From assembly GCA_036867785.1 (NCBI GenBank), contig CP145410.1, positions 310,001-374,000 of the forward strand: a stretch of 64,000 nucleotides of DNA. Direction: 5' to 3'. Below, piece by piece: positions 31,412 through 41,764 of this stretch (position 1 is the first letter of the stretch; each line of letters begins with the position of its first letter). The notes beneath the pieces were generated by a model, which made no database searches, was not told where the DNA came from, and saw nothing but the letters and a program-made list of their open reading frames with translations. This stretch comes from Plasmodiophora brassicae (lineage: Eukaryota > Endomyxa: Phytomyxea > Phytomyxea > Plasmodiophorida). The position numbers and the translations under genes are program-made.

Positions 31412-32526
31412 TCACTGAGGCAGTTCTGGGTCGACGTGAACGCTGGCGAGCTTGTCAATTGCCAGGTCGCAGGTCGCGCCCGTTCCGTCGCATTCCGGGT
31501 CGTTCTTGAAGTTATGGGTGGCGCTCTCCGAGCACATTCGTGCGAACTGGGAGTACGACAGCGTGTGGATCTCGGTTGCCGCTCGAGGGTTGTAGTGCTC
31601 GACGATTCGGTCGACGATATCCGTTCTGCGGTAGGCAACGTGTCAGGCACGCCTATCGGCTACATGCGCAATTCGACCTGACCTGGCCACGTCCACGCCT
31701 GTTCGCTTGCAGAAGTCCAGCAGCTCTTCGGACGTGACCAGATGAGCGTACGTGTGCGACAGGGAGAAGAACAGGTCCTTGATCGTGCCGCCATGCGCGC
31801 TTGCGGCCACACATTTCCCGATATGCTCCAAGAGTAATAGTTCTTCGCCCCGAAGTCGAGGCCGCGGCGTATGAACGACCTTATCCTCCTCGTCGATGGC
31901 GTATTGCAACGCGGCCTATCCGGCTGGGGGGTCAACGCCCTGAGACATTCGTTCGCAAACGGGCTAACCTGGATAAACGGAACAAACTCAAAGTAATGCA
32001 GGTACGAGTGCCGCTGATGGGCGAACGCCGCCATGATCTGGCGCACCTGCGATTGCAGAACATCGACATGCATATGGCTTCGCAGCCCTTCCCGCAGGTC
32101 CTGCGAACTGATGATCCTACAGCGCGCTAGAAACGTCACCATGACGTCGCAGCACGTTGGACGTCAGCAACAGACCCGTCATGATCGACGTCTAGCATCT
32201 TGAAGATGTCTTTGAGCCTGACATGCGCCGAACCGACGGTCGCGAACACGCCGCGCCCGACCAGTTCGAGAGCATGAGCCAGGTTGTCCCGGGAAGGGAA
32301 ACCATCGGCCAGCGATACCGCTTCCCGATTCATATCGACCGCATTCTTCTCCAGGACCCCTTTCAACGCAATCCCTACCTGATCCAGCATCCGCTCGCGA
32401 GCGACGTCGCCCACATCGCTCGCACGCAAATGGAACAGGAAATTGCTAAACAGCTACGAGACCCTGTCACGAGTCACGAATACGCTACCGATCGTGCCGT
32501 ACCTCGAGGAACTGTTCGTCGCTCAT
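31412..32526 (-). CDS. EF-hand protein
   Basis: Calcium-binding protein in the calcineurin-B/calcyphosin style. From ATG at 32526 it spans at least four introns. One junction restores a textbook EF loop, DVDHDGIISSQDL, from two exons. Later exons supply REGLRSHMHVDVL with AFAHQRHSYLHYFEF, a long helical exon starting AALQYAIDEEDKVV, and a last exon that contains a degenerate loop HYNPRAATEIHTLSYSQF before the tail ending in DPELPQ. The first junction (after LE, donor near 32502) does not join in phase with the acceptor I expected, so the 5' end is uncertain. Confidence 0.7.
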
Positions 32527-32782
32527 TTCGGGACGACCGCCGCTGCCGCCGGTTGTAGAAAATCCGTGGCCTACCTATGTACCTACCCTTGCAAGCAAGC
32601 GTTGGGGAATGTGAAGTGTGAACATGATCACAGGTCGGGGCGGCAAAGACAGGTCGTACGATACAGCGCGACTGCACCCACCTCCGCATCGAATGTTCCC
32701 CGTTCGTAGACGGAAGACTGTTTCTTTACTAGGTGAAGCATCCGTAGTCGTCGTCCTGCAGCCTGCCGTTTCCGTAGAGTGA

Positions 32783-33910
32783 TCAGATCGTGCCGCACCG
32801 CTCCCAGCTGCCATCGCTGCGTGAGCTCGCACTGGACTCCGATCCGAGGAACGTGACCTCGTGGCTATCCTGATCGCCGGCGACGGTACTCGCCTCGCCT
32901 TCTTCGTCGGTGGGCGTGTCGCTGCTGTCGTCACCGTCGTCGAGGGCGGCCTGGATATCACACACGTCACCATTGTCATCCTCTTCATCGTCCTCGATCT
33001 TGTCGTCCACGTCACGAACTCGAACTTGAGCCTCGTCCGGCTCGCTCTCGTCTTCGTCAGTGCCGCTGTCCGAGCTGGACCCGCGCGTTCGCTTGCGCTT
33101 CGGGCAGGTCACGAAGATGCGCTTGATTTCAACACCAACCTCAGTGGTAAGCTCCTCATTCATGTGAGGAATGGCGCCACGAATGGCTTGCTTGATCCTC
33201 GGCATCGGCGTCATCGCAACCAAATCGTCCAGGGCGTCTTGGACGTATCTGACAACGTACTGGATGCAGCGGCCAGCGTTCATCAGGCAAAAGCGCTTGG
33301 GGTGGCAGATGCGCATCCAGATCGCCACGTCACGAAGCTCATCGTCGTGCCCGCTGTATCCCATCGTGTCGCGGCATTCGACGAGGAACAGGCCGGCAGG
33401 GATGTCAATCGTTGGAGCGGGTTCCTTTTCGGGGTATGTATCGTAGTCGACTGGCGTCACCATCATCTCCACGAAACGGTGCTTGAATGTCACTTTGTAG
33501 TTCCCCGCAGGCAACGTCATCAGCTTACCGCCGTCCTGGACAATGCGCATGTACCCGGCCGGCACAGTGAACGATTCCTCGTCTTTCGTGCGATCGTCAG
33601 GTTGTCGGACATCGTTGGCGGGTTCGTCCGTCGGTGGCGTCTGCTGTGGCGTCGACGACTTGCCGTGACGGGACGACAGCGGCGGCGATGTCTTCCCCTT
33701 CGGTGGCAATGGCTCCGTCCGGAACATGTCCACGAAGCCGAACATCACGATCCCGATAATGGAGACGAACCCAGCTGTCGCCAACATCGACTGCAGGAGG
33801 GACGCCGGCAGGATCATCCAAACGGCCGACATCATGACCACAATGAGCATTATCATGACGGTCCCACAAATCACATCCTCGACTGTCGACGACGAACGCG
33901 ACGCCTTCAT
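32783..33910 (-). CDS. SPFH/Band 7-like membrane protein
   Basis: 375 residues, no intron. Two hydrophobic segments lie at residues about 11-33 and 38-62, then a Pro/Ser linker. Residues about 115-265 look like an SPFH (stomatin/prohibitin) domain: IVQDGGKLMTLPAGNYKV, a long beta-rich middle, and the closing VGVEIKRIFVTC that corresponds to the family's GV.V..V motif. The tail from about 275 is strongly acidic and Ser-rich. Stomatin-like proteins scaffold membrane microdomains. The acidic tail is unusual for the family. Confidence 0.65.
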   Translation of the reverse strand: MKASRSSSTVEDVICGTVMIMLIVVMMSAVWMILPASLLQSMLATAGFVSIIGIVMFGFVDMFRTEPLPPKGKTSPPLSSRHGKSSTPQQTPPTDEPANDVRQPDDRTKDEESFTVPAGYMRIVQDGGKLMTLPAGNYKVTFKHRFVEMMVTPVDYDTYPEKEPAPTIDIPAGLFLVECRDTMGYSGHDDELRDVAIWMRICHPKRFCLMNAGRCIQYVVRYVQDALDDLVAMTPMPRIKQAIRGAIPHMNEELTTEVGVEIKRIFVTCPKRKRTRGSSSDSGTDEDESEPDEAQVRVRDVDDKIEDDEEDDNGDVCDIQAALDDGDDSSDTPTDEEGEASTVAGDQDSHEVTFLGSESSASSRSDGSWERCGTI

Positions 33911-34259
33911 GACTGGTCGTTGACTCCGATGAATAATGTCGCAAATATTGCGAATGGCCGAGTCGCGAGCTGCCCACTACCTACTCCCAGTCGTGAACTG
34001 CTTCATCATGGGCCAGTCGCACTTTGTAGAGTCCGACACTGCGCAACTGCAGTACCTATGGCTTCCCAAATCTGGTATGCTATTGCCCAGAATTGTACGC
34101 GTTACTGCCAGCTGCTACCCATGCGGCTGCACGGTCAGTGGAAACAGTTTCCTTCGCCTATTTCCGAGTCTGTTGCCCAAATTATTGGGGCCCTGTCTGA
34201 GTTCCAGGGCCTTAACAACAGTGTTGGCCCGACGATGTTCCGATTACGGCCGATGCATT

Positions 34260-34724
34260 TCACGACACTTCGAGGTCTATCCGAATTCCGCCAGGCGTTT
34301 CCAGCATATCGGACGTCACCGGCGGGACTGCCAACGGCCGGGTCGTAGTTCCTTGCGCAGCAGGCCTCGGTCGGAACCGGCCAGTCCTGAGCATTTGATC
34401 GATCCGGGCCTGGATACCATTCCAAAGGAACGTTGTCGTTTGCCAACGACCGTCTAAGGCTCCGCGTGATCGGGTGCGGGAATGCCTTTCGACTGGTGAC
34501 GCGGCCCGTGTGGACGTTGCGTACGCTTGAAGACTTGAGCACAGAGGGAGAGGTTTGCCAAGCAGGCAGGCCAGGGCCACTCGTGGACTTTCGGGAGCAT
34601 CCGCTGCGTCATTGCGTGGTCCTCGACCGAAGACGCCTGCGAATCCGCACGACCGTGATACATTCTCCTTGATCGTGCGCGACACGTCCCTGCCAAGGTC
34701 GCGGAACACAACGCCGCTCGCCAT
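34260..34724 (-). CDS. Hypothetical two-exon protein
   Basis: Exons 34535-34724 and 34260-34492 join in phase over a 42-nt intron to 140 residues. The N-terminus is FRDLGRDVSRTIKENVSRSC, the C-terminal half basic with ARIDQMLRTGRFRPRP and an end GGIRIDLEVS. It has the size and charge of a mitochondrial ribosomal protein, but no family is recognised. The 349 bases between it and the SPFH start (33911-34259) hold nothing I can support. Confidence 0.4.
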   Translation of the reverse strand: MASGVVFRDLGRDVSRTIKENVSRSCGFAGVFGRGPRNDAADAPESPRVALACLLGKPLPLCSSLQAYATSTRAASPVERHSRTRSRGALDGRWQTTTFLWNGIQARIDQMLRTGRFRPRPAAQGTTTRPLAVPPVTSDMLETPGGIRIDLEVS

Positions 34725-34985
34725 CGTGATTAACTACCACATCCTGTATCGACTATTTTATCGGGCCGTCCTCGCCGTATGCATAGGCTTTACAATGACT
34801 GATAAGTGATAAAGGTCCGGCCACAGACGAGGCTATTTCCGTTCGGGCTGCCAAAAATAGGCAGCGTGAAGCGAATTTGGAAAGAACGGAGAACCCAACA
34901 GAAGAGTGGCCCGGGAACTTGACAGGAGCGCAGAGCCCAGAAGCAGGAGGAGACGGCGCGTGTTGCTCCCGTTCTGCTGCGACTG

Positions 34986-35570
34986 ATGCGATTCCGCACG
35001 GCGGTCGCGCTTGTTTGCGTGCTGATTCCCCTGGCGAACGGCCTACTTGAGAACCTCGGACCCAGCGTCGAAAAGGGCCTCGTCAATGGCGCCAAAGCAA
35101 TTGCTGGGAGCATTGTCACAGTCGGTCTGATTTTAGCCGTCAACAATCGCCTGGAGAAGCGGCGCCAGACGGAGCTTGTTCGCGAGAACATCCGATCTCA
35201 GTCTCGTCTCAAGACGATCGCCGTCGTCGGCTCGCTCGCGCTGGCCGCCTGGACACTCCCACGAATCGGGTCGGCGCTGGCACCGTCCATACCGTCCATG
35301 AACAGCAAGGCCGAGAAGAGACAAAATGGGTCCTGGCTAGCTTCGAACCGGTGGGTGCTACTTGCTGCTGCCGGTGCACTTCTGTTCATGCTCATCGCCG
35401 CCATCTCGTGTATCGTCTACTGGCGCAACGTCATCCGGCCACGCAGGCGACCAATGGCCCGCGCCAAACGCAACGCGAACGTCTTTTCCGGCGTCTTCAG
35501 TCGGCAATCGTTTGTACAGCCAAACCGTGCTCAGCTGCAAATCAGGCCCATCTCCGACGCCCATGTGTGA
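34986..35570 (+). CDS. Secretory-pathway membrane protein, unrecognised
   Basis: 194 residues, no intron. A signal peptide is clear (RTAVALVCVLIPLANG). Two further hydrophobic segments lie at about 38-53 and 75-90, and a strong transmembrane helix at about 119-143 (WVLLAAAGALLFMLIAAISCIVYW), followed by a basic tail. It is the first of three neighbouring genes whose products enter the secretory pathway. Confidence 0.7.
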   Translation: MRFRTAVALVCVLIPLANGLLENLGPSVEKGLVNGAKAIAGSIVTVGLILAVNNRLEKRRQTELVRENIRSQSRLKTIAVVGSLALAAWTLPRIGSALAPSIPSMNSKAEKRQNGSWLASNRWVLLAAAGALLFMLIAAISCIVYWRNVIRPRRRPMARAKRNANVFSGVFSRQSFVQPNRAQLQIRPISDAHV

Positions 35571-35835
35571 GTTTCATACACGCCCACGCCTTTATTATTG
35601 CACTCCTACATAGCGTTTCGGCATCCAACGTCCAGCTCGCGGTGATCCGTTGCCATCACAACGAGTTCTTCCGGGCAAAGAGGAGCAGATGCGCGGGCAA
35701 TGTGAACGGGGTCAGCCAGCGAACCAGATCGCGTGCGTACAGTGGAGTCACGCGTGACGTCAACAGCACATGGCAGTGGTCCATTGCTAGCCAACGACTG
35801 AATCAACGAGCATAGTCGTAATCGTTAATCGCATC

Positions 35836-38800
35836 ATGGCATTATTATTCTGCGGGGCGCTGGCCCTGCTAGTCGCCACATGCGCTGATGCTGGCGCACA
35901 GCACCGAAACGAAATCAACAGCGTGTCGGCGCAGCAGCTGAACGCCTACAGAGATGCCTTGCGGCGGTCCCAGGCGGTCGACCACCACTGGCAGTCGTTC
36001 TCCATCTTGCATTCCAGCTGCCAACCTTCATCGTCCAGCCTCGTTGACACGATGATGTCGGCCCTTCTTTATATTGAGGAACGCATTGGACAGCCAGTCC
36101 CGTACTGGGACTTCAACTCGTCCGCCACGATCCCGTCCGCGTTCCTTGACGCGACGTACGTTCCCAACGATGGTTACGCACCGGTGCCGAACCCACTGCT
36201 CGCCGATTCCGTCAATCCGCTATGCCGGATGGACGGGGACATCGATGACCTGACCAAGAGGGACATTCGGGAACGCCTGCAGGCGTTGCCGATGTTGTCG
36301 GCGGCCGACCGTTTCAGTGTCTTGTTCGACGCCATGAGCGTCGTACAGGGTGTTCTGGGCGGATGCCTGATCTCGCTGGAGACGGCCCCGAGTCACCCGT
36401 TGTGGATCAGCATGCTGTCGTACGTGATCACGACGTATCAGTCGTGGAGTGCGCCCGCGACGAAACCGACACCGTGTCCGAGTCACCTTATGGTGCCCGC
36501 GTCCACGGCCGTCATGCTGTCCAGGTGCTGGATCCAGGACGAGGACGTCGGCATGAAACCTGGGCCTGTCGTCGACCTGTCCGCGCTTCAGAACATGACC
36601 TCTGCAACTCCAGACTCCAAAGACACCGTCCAGCTGTTCATCAAGAGCGCCTCAGGCATCGTCGTCCCTGGCCCGCTTGTCACCCGACGGATGCTGCAGG
36701 ACCTGCACGACAACCAGGACGAATTCGGCATCGTCCCGTTCGAGGAGCAGAAGGCGCCCGGCCTGGACTTCACCCATGCACGGTCCTCGCCAGCCCCTGC
36801 TGTCGTGCCTGCCGTTCCTGGTGGCTCGGGCATGCCTGGCGCCACTGGCCGGTCGTACAATGACGTCGGGGCCGCGGCACCAACAGCAGGAGCATCGCAT
36901 GGAACGCCGTCGAACGGCCGTGGATCACCAGGCGCGGGGTCTTCTAATCCCGTTGGTGCATCGTCGCCTCAGGGGCAGCCTGGATCCCTCCCATCGAACG
37001 GAAATCTGGCGGGATCCCCAGCATCGTCGTCGGGGCCTGGGAGCGCACCAGGCCAAGGCGCACCTGCAGGATCGTCTCCCAGCGGCGCCCAGTCGCAGCC
37101 GAATGGTTCGAAGATGCCCTCAGGCCCTGGTCGTTCTGGCCCGTCCCCTTCGACGTCTTCATCTGCTGGGACGTTCCCGTCATCTGGTACGTCACCCGAT
37201 GCAACACCTGACACGGGCAACCAGTCGCCGAACGCGGACCAACGTCAGCCGTCAATGCCATCCGGGACACCCTTCCAAACGTCACGGTCCAAGTCCCCAA
37301 CGGTGTCGCCATCGCTGCCATCCTCAGGAACTCCAGCCGATGCTTCGAGCGGCCCTTCGTCTTCAGGAGGATCTGCAGGACTGCCCTCGGAGTCATCTCA
37401 CGTGCCGGGCGCTGGCCAGACGTCTCGTACGCCGTCAACAAACCAGCGCTCGCCTGGAAGCCAAGGCGTATCAGGAACGCCGAGCTCCTCGCTACCATCG
37501 ACTGTTCCCGGCGATGTGCCAGGCAGCACCGGTGCCCTGTTCAAAAGTGGGGCACAAGTGCCGGGGCGATCGGGACCGAGTCCTAACCAGAACCTCCCTA
37601 CTGGACCGTCCAGCCAGAAACCACTTGGCGAAAGCCCAGGTCAAGGTGGTGGTCAGTCGGGAGCGTCGCCCGCCAACGGTGGAAGCCACCAACAGCCGTC
37701 CCGGCAGCAATCACAAGGCGGAATGGCAGGCCAAGGTAGTGGTCAGCAGGGATCGTCCCCAAGCAACGGCGGAAACCCCGATTCCCCGAACCAGCAGCAG
37801 CCGTTCAACCAGCATCCCCATGGAGGCGAGAGTGGTGGACAGCCTGGAACATCGCCAAGCAACGGGGGACGACCCGATCTGCAACAGCCTTCCAGCGGCC
37901 AGCAACCAGGAGGAGGACCCGGCCAGAATGGGTCTCCGACGCCCCAGCGATCGCCAAGCCTGCAGCCGAACTCGGGACAGCCAAACAGTCATGGGCAACC
38001 GCCTAGCGGTGGGTCGCCATCGCAGGGCAGTCAGAAGTCTGGCGGCGCGGGCGCTCCGGAGGGACCTGAATCTCCTATGACGTCGCCCCAGTCCCCCTCT
38101 GGCGAACGCCCACCCAGTGGTGGCTCGTCAAACCCGTCTGGCAGCCAGCCATCAAGCGGTTCAGGGCAGCCTGGAATGTCTGGCACCCCGCCAACTTCTC
38201 CACAATCGTCTTCTGGCCAGCAACCGCAGAACGGTGGGTCATCAGCTCCATCCGGCAGCGCCCAGTCGTCAGGTCAACCGGGAGGATCGGGTTCCCCGTC
38301 AACGCCTCCGCAATCGTCCTCAGGACAAGCGTCACCCAACGGTGGTTCATCAGGCCCCAGCAGCGCAGGTCAGCCAGGTGGCTCAGGCCCCCCGTCCACT
38401 GCCCAGTCTTCCGCCGGCCAACCATCACCCAATGGTGGGTCATCTCGGGCGTCCAGCCAGCCGTCAAGTGGCGCAGGTCAACCGCAAGGATCAGGGTCTC
38501 CTTCAACGCCACAATCACCCTCCGGCCAGCAATCCCCCAATGGTGGGTCGTCAAGCCCCTCTGGCCAGCCATCAGGTAGCTCAGGTCAACCGGGAGGATC
38601 GGGAGTTCCACCGTCGTCACAGCCGTCGCCTGGCCAGCAACCCCAGATGCCGCAATCGAACGGTGGATCACCTTCCAGCCCATCTGGAAACGGCCAGCCA
38701 TCGAGCGGCTCGACTTCGTCGCCGCAATCTGGCCAACCGCCAGCACAGTCTGACCGTGGGTCCCCATCTGGAGGTAACCAGCCACTACCCGGTTCCGGTT

Positions 38801-41424
38801 CGCAGCCACAAGCGCAGTCAAGCCAACCGTCTAACGGCGGGTCGCCATCTGGAGGCAGCTCGAGTTCGCAGCCACAATCCTCGCCGAGTCAACCGCCCAA
38901 CGGTGGGTCACCATCGGGAGGCAGCTCGGGCTCGCAACCACACTCGTCGCCCAGTCAGCCTTCGAACGGCGGGTCGCCATCTGGAGGCAGCCCGAGTTCA
39001 CAGCCACAATCCTCGCCGGGTCAACCACCTAACGGTGGGTCACCATCGGGAGGCAGCTCTGGCTCGCAACCACAATCGTCGCCCAGTCAGCCTTCGAACG
39101 GCGGGTCGCCTTCGGGAGGCAGCCCGAGTTCTCAACCACAATCGTCGTCGGGTCAACCGCCTAACGGTGGGTCGCCATCTGGAGGAAGCTCGAATACGCA
39201 GCCACAATCCTCGCCGGGTCAACCGCCTAACGGTGGGTCGCCTTCGGGAGGCAGCTCGGGCTCGCAACCACAATCGTCGTCGGGTCAACCGCCTAACGGT
39301 GGGTCACCATCTGGAGGAAGCTCGGGCTCGCAGCCACAATCTTCGCCCAGTCAGCCTTCAAGCAGCGGGTCGCCATCTGGAGGTAGCTCGAGTTCGCAGC
39401 CACAATCCTCGTCGGGTCAACCGCCTAACGGTGGGTCACCATCTGGAGGCAGCTCGGGCTCGCAACCACAGTCATCGTCGGGTCTGCCTTCGAACGGCGG
39501 GTCCCCATCTGGTGGTAGCCCAAGTTCGCAGCCACAATCGTCGTCGGGTCAACCATCTAACGGTGGGTCGCCATCTGGAGGCAGCTCGGGCTCGCAACCA
39601 GAATCCTCGTCGGGTCAACCATCGAGTGGTGGGTCACCTTCCGGAGGCAGCCAACCATCAAGCAGCTCGAGTTCGCAGCCGCAATCGTCGTCGAGCCAAC
39701 CACCGAACCAATCGAATGGTGGATCACCATCTGGGAGCAGCCAGCCTCCAAGCAGCTCGAGCTCGCAGCCACAGCCCTCCTCGAATAAGCCATCTGACAG
39801 TGGGTCGCCGTCTGGAAGCAGCCAACCACCAAGCAGCTCCAGTTCGCAACCACAGTCATCGGGTTCGCAGCCACAGTCGTCGTCGAGCCAACCACCGAAG
39901 CAATCGAATGGCGGATCGTCATCTGGGAGCAGCCAGCCACCAAGCAGCTCAAGCTCGCAACCACAGTCCTCGTCCAACCAACCGCCACAGTCGTCCGACG
40001 GCGGGTCATCGTCGGGGAGCAGCAAGCCACCAAGCAGCTCAAGCTCACAACCGCAGTCCTCGTCGGGCCAACCATCTGATGGTGGATCACCGTCTTCCAG
40101 CAGCCAGCCACCGAGTAGCTCGAGCTCAAAGCCACAATCCTCGTCGAGTCAGCCCCCGAAACAATCTGACGGTGGATCGTCAAGCAGCCAGCCGCCAAGC
40201 AGCTCGAGCTCGAAGCCGCAGTCTTCGTCGAGTCAGCCATCTGATGGTGGATCTTCCAGCAGTCAGCCACCAAGCAGCTCGAGCTCGAAGCCGCAGTCCT
40301 CGTCGAGTCAGCCATCTGATGGTGGATCTTCCAGCAGCCAGCCACCAAGCAGCTCGAGCTCGAAGCCACAATCGTCGTCGAGTCAGCCATCTGATGGAGG
40401 ATCGTCAAGCAGCCAGCCACCAAGCAGCTCGAGCTCGAAGCCGCAGTCCTCGTCGAGTCAGCCATCTGATGGAGGATCGTCAAGCAGCCAGCCACCAAGC
40501 AGCTCGAGCTCGAAGCCGCAGTCCTCGTCGAGTCAGCCATCTGATGGTGGATCTTCCAGCAGCCAGCCACCAAGCAGCTCGAGCTCGAAGCCGCAGTCCT
40601 CGTCGAGTCAGCCATCTGATGGAGGATCGTCAAGCAGCCAGCCACCAAGCAGCTCGAGCTCGAAGCCGCAGTCCTCGTCGAGTCAGCCATCTGATGGTGG
40701 ATCTTCCAGCAGCCAGCCACCAAGCAGCTCGAGCTCGAAGCCGCAGTCCTCGTCGAGTCAGCCATCTGATGGTGGATCGTCAAGCAGTCAGCCACCAAGC
40801 AGCTCGAGTTCGAAGCCACAATCGTCGTCGAGTCAGCCACCGAAACAGTCTGACGGCGGGTCGTCGTCTTCGAGCAGCAAGCCGCCAAGCAGCTCGAGCC
40901 CTCCTCCTCCTCCTCCTCCTCAATCGTCCTCGAGTGAGCCACCGAAACTGCAACTGCCACCGATGCCGACATTTGGACCGACGCCTGCCCCGACACCTTC
41001 TTCTGAGCCGTGTGTGCCGCACCTTCACCCGCACCACTACGTGTATGGACGTCACCACGATCATCGCGAGATCTCGAAGTCGTCCCTGGACAACGTACCG
41101 GCGTCCAGCGTCCCAACCGGGGCGCGCCTCATGCTCCACCTTTTCCTGCCCGTCTTCGCATCGCAACCCGTCTTCGTCAACGTCGTCGCCAATACGCGTC
41201 AGATTGGCCGTGCGTTCATCATGGGCGGACCGAACGACGAGGTCGCAATCGCCACCGGCCCTGGCCTGCATCGCCTGCTCGACGTCACTCGCGCCTACCA
41301 CGCGTTCCTCGGCAAGCCGGACGCGCAACCCGTCCAGCTGTCCTTCACGACGACGAAATCACCGGCTGACGACGCGCCACGGGCGACACTCCTCTCCGCC
41401 TACTTCGAATGGATCTGTTCATAA
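35836..41424 (+). CDS. Secreted tyrosinase-like protein with giant Ser/Pro/Gln/Gly repeat tract
   Basis: 1,862 residues in one exon. Residues 1-19 are a signal peptide. Residues about 25-235 follow the tyrosinase fold outline: QPVPYWDFNSS with IPSAFLD, then LSAADRFSVLFDAMSVVQGVLGG and HPLWISMLSYVITTYQSW, which match the CuB region (H..VH..VGG, DP.F..HH...D..W.WQ). The ligand histidines are missing at those places, so oxidase activity is unlikely. Residues about 280-1700 are low-complexity repeats. A folded C-terminal domain of about 140 residues starts at CVPHLHPHHY, with a His-rich start and beta-rich remainder. Likely an extracellular or cell-wall structural protein. Confidence 0.75.
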   Translation: MALLFCGALALLVATCADAGAQHRNEINSVSAQQLNAYRDALRRSQAVDHHWQSFSILHSSCQPSSSSLVDTMMSALLYIEERIGQPVPYWDFNSSATIPSAFLDATYVPNDGYAPVPNPLLADSVNPLCRMDGDIDDLTKRDIRERLQALPMLSAADRFSVLFDAMSVVQGVLGGCLISLETAPSHPLWISMLSYVITTYQSWSAPATKPTPCPSHLMVPASTAVMLSRCWIQDEDVGMKPGPVVDLSALQNMTSATPDSKDTVQLFIKSASGIVVPGPLVTRRMLQDLHDNQDEFGIVPFEEQKAPGLDFTHARSSPAPAVVPAVPGGSGMPGATGRSYNDVGAAAPTAGASHGTPSNGRGSPGAGSSNPVGASSPQGQPGSLPSNGNLAGSPASSSGPGSAPGQGAPAGSSPSGAQSQPNGSKMPSGPGRSGPSPSTSSSAGTFPSSGTSPDATPDTGNQSPNADQRQPSMPSGTPFQTSRSKSPTVSPSLPSSGTPADASSGPSSSGGSAGLPSESSHVPGAGQTSRTPSTNQRSPGSQGVSGTPSSSLPSTVPGDVPGSTGALFKSGAQVPGRSGPSPNQNLPTGPSSQKPLGESPGQGGGQSGASPANGGSHQQPSRQQSQGGMAGQGSGQQGSSPSNGGNPDSPNQQQPFNQHPHGGESGGQPGTSPSNGGRPDLQQPSSGQQPGGGPGQNGSPTPQRSPSLQPNSGQPNSHGQPPSGGSPSQGSQKSGGAGAPEGPESPMTSPQSPSGERPPSGGSSNPSGSQPSSGSGQPGMSGTPPTSPQSSSGQQPQNGGSSAPSGSAQSSGQPGGSGSPSTPPQSSSGQASPNGGSSGPSSAGQPGGSGPPSTAQSSAGQPSPNGGSSRASSQPSSGAGQPQGSGSPSTPQSPSGQQSPNGGSSSPSGQPSGSSGQPGGSGVPPSSQPSPGQQPQMPQSNGGSPSSPSGNGQPSSGSTSSPQSGQPPAQSDRGSPSGGNQPLPGSGSQPQAQSSQPSNGGSPSGGSSSSQPQSSPSQPPNGGSPSGGSSGSQPHSSPSQPSNGGSPSGGSPSSQPQSSPGQPPNGGSPSGGSSGSQPQSSPSQPSNGGSPSGGSPSSQPQSSSGQPPNGGSPSGGSSNTQPQSSPGQPPNGGSPSGGSSGSQPQSSSGQPPNGGSPSGGSSGSQPQSSPSQPSSSGSPSGGSSSSQPQSSSGQPPNGGSPSGGSSGSQPQSSSGLPSNGGSPSGGSPSSQPQSSSGQPSNGGSPSGGSSGSQPESSSGQPSSGGSPSGGSQPSSSSSSQPQSSSSQPPNQSNGGSPSGSSQPPSSSSSQPQPSSNKPSDSGSPSGSSQPPSSSSSQPQSSGSQPQSSSSQPPKQSNGGSSSGSSQPPSSSSSQPQSSSNQPPQSSDGGSSSGSSKPPSSSSSQPQSSSGQPSDGGSPSSSSQPPSSSSSKPQSSSSQPPKQSDGGSSSSQPPSSSSSKPQSSSSQPSDGGSSSSQPPSSSSSKPQSSSSQPSDGGSSSSQPPSSSSSKPQSSSSQPSDGGSSSSQPPSSSSSKPQSSSSQPSDGGSSSSQPPSSSSSKPQSSSSQPSDGGSSSSQPPSSSSSKPQSSSSQPSDGGSSSSQPPSSSSSKPQSSSSQPSDGGSSSSQPPSSSSSKPQSSSSQPSDGGSSSSQPPSSSSSKPQSSSSQPPKQSDGGSSSSSSKPPSSSSPPPPPPPQSSSSEPPKLQLPPMPTFGPTPAPTPSSEPCVPHLHPHHYVYGRHHDHREISKSSLDNVPASSVPTGARLMLHLFLPVFASQPVFVNVVANTRQIGRAFIMGGPNDEVAIATGPGLHRLLDVTRAYHAFLGKPDAQPVQLSFTTTKSPADDAPRATLLSAYFEWICS
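38766..39660 (+). repeat. 66-bp tandem repeats inside the tyrosinase-like gene
   Basis: About 13 copies of a 22-residue unit of the type NGGSPSGGSSGSQPQSSSGQ. Starts recur at 66-bp spacing (for example near 38832, 38898, 38964, 39030). Copies differ by scattered, mostly silent changes. Confidence 0.85.
40160..40850 (+). repeat. 75-bp tandem repeats inside the tyrosinase-like gene
   Basis: About nine copies of a 25-residue unit (SQPSDGGSSSSQPPSSSSSK plus PQSSS) at exact 75-bp spacing, nearly identical at DNA level, more so than the 66-bp set. Consistent with recent expansion by slippage or unequal exchange. Confidence 0.9.
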
Positions 41425-41764
41425 AGTACTCGCGTTGCGACATAAAGCATTGGTAGCGGGGGTTGGTCGTCGACGCGGGAACGCGCGTCAGTACAACGAC
41501 GACAGTTCCGGTTTACCTGTCCGCCCACAGCCGTGCTGGAAACAGATAGCGAAGCGTTCATCATTGCGTGAGCTGTCTAGCGGATGGCATGCCGCGGACG
41601 TAACGGTGCCTGCAACGCTATGTGCCGTTGTCCAGGGCGTTCCGCTTTGGCAACCCGGCCGCCCAGGGACCATCTACTCCGCCCCTTCAACCGTGCATGC
41701 CGGCATTTGGAACGTGAATTTCGGCTCAACAGGTAACTCTGAAGTATATGTATTACCAACGAGG
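41425..41764. other. Convergent intergenic region
   Basis: 340 bases between two stop codons facing each other. Only short open frames without coding character; no gene seen. Confidence 0.5.

Noticed and set aside
32861-34348. Plus-strand frame of 495 codons opposite the SPFH-like gene
   Set aside because: It begins inside the SPFH gene and runs through its promoter; composition is that of an antisense shadow.
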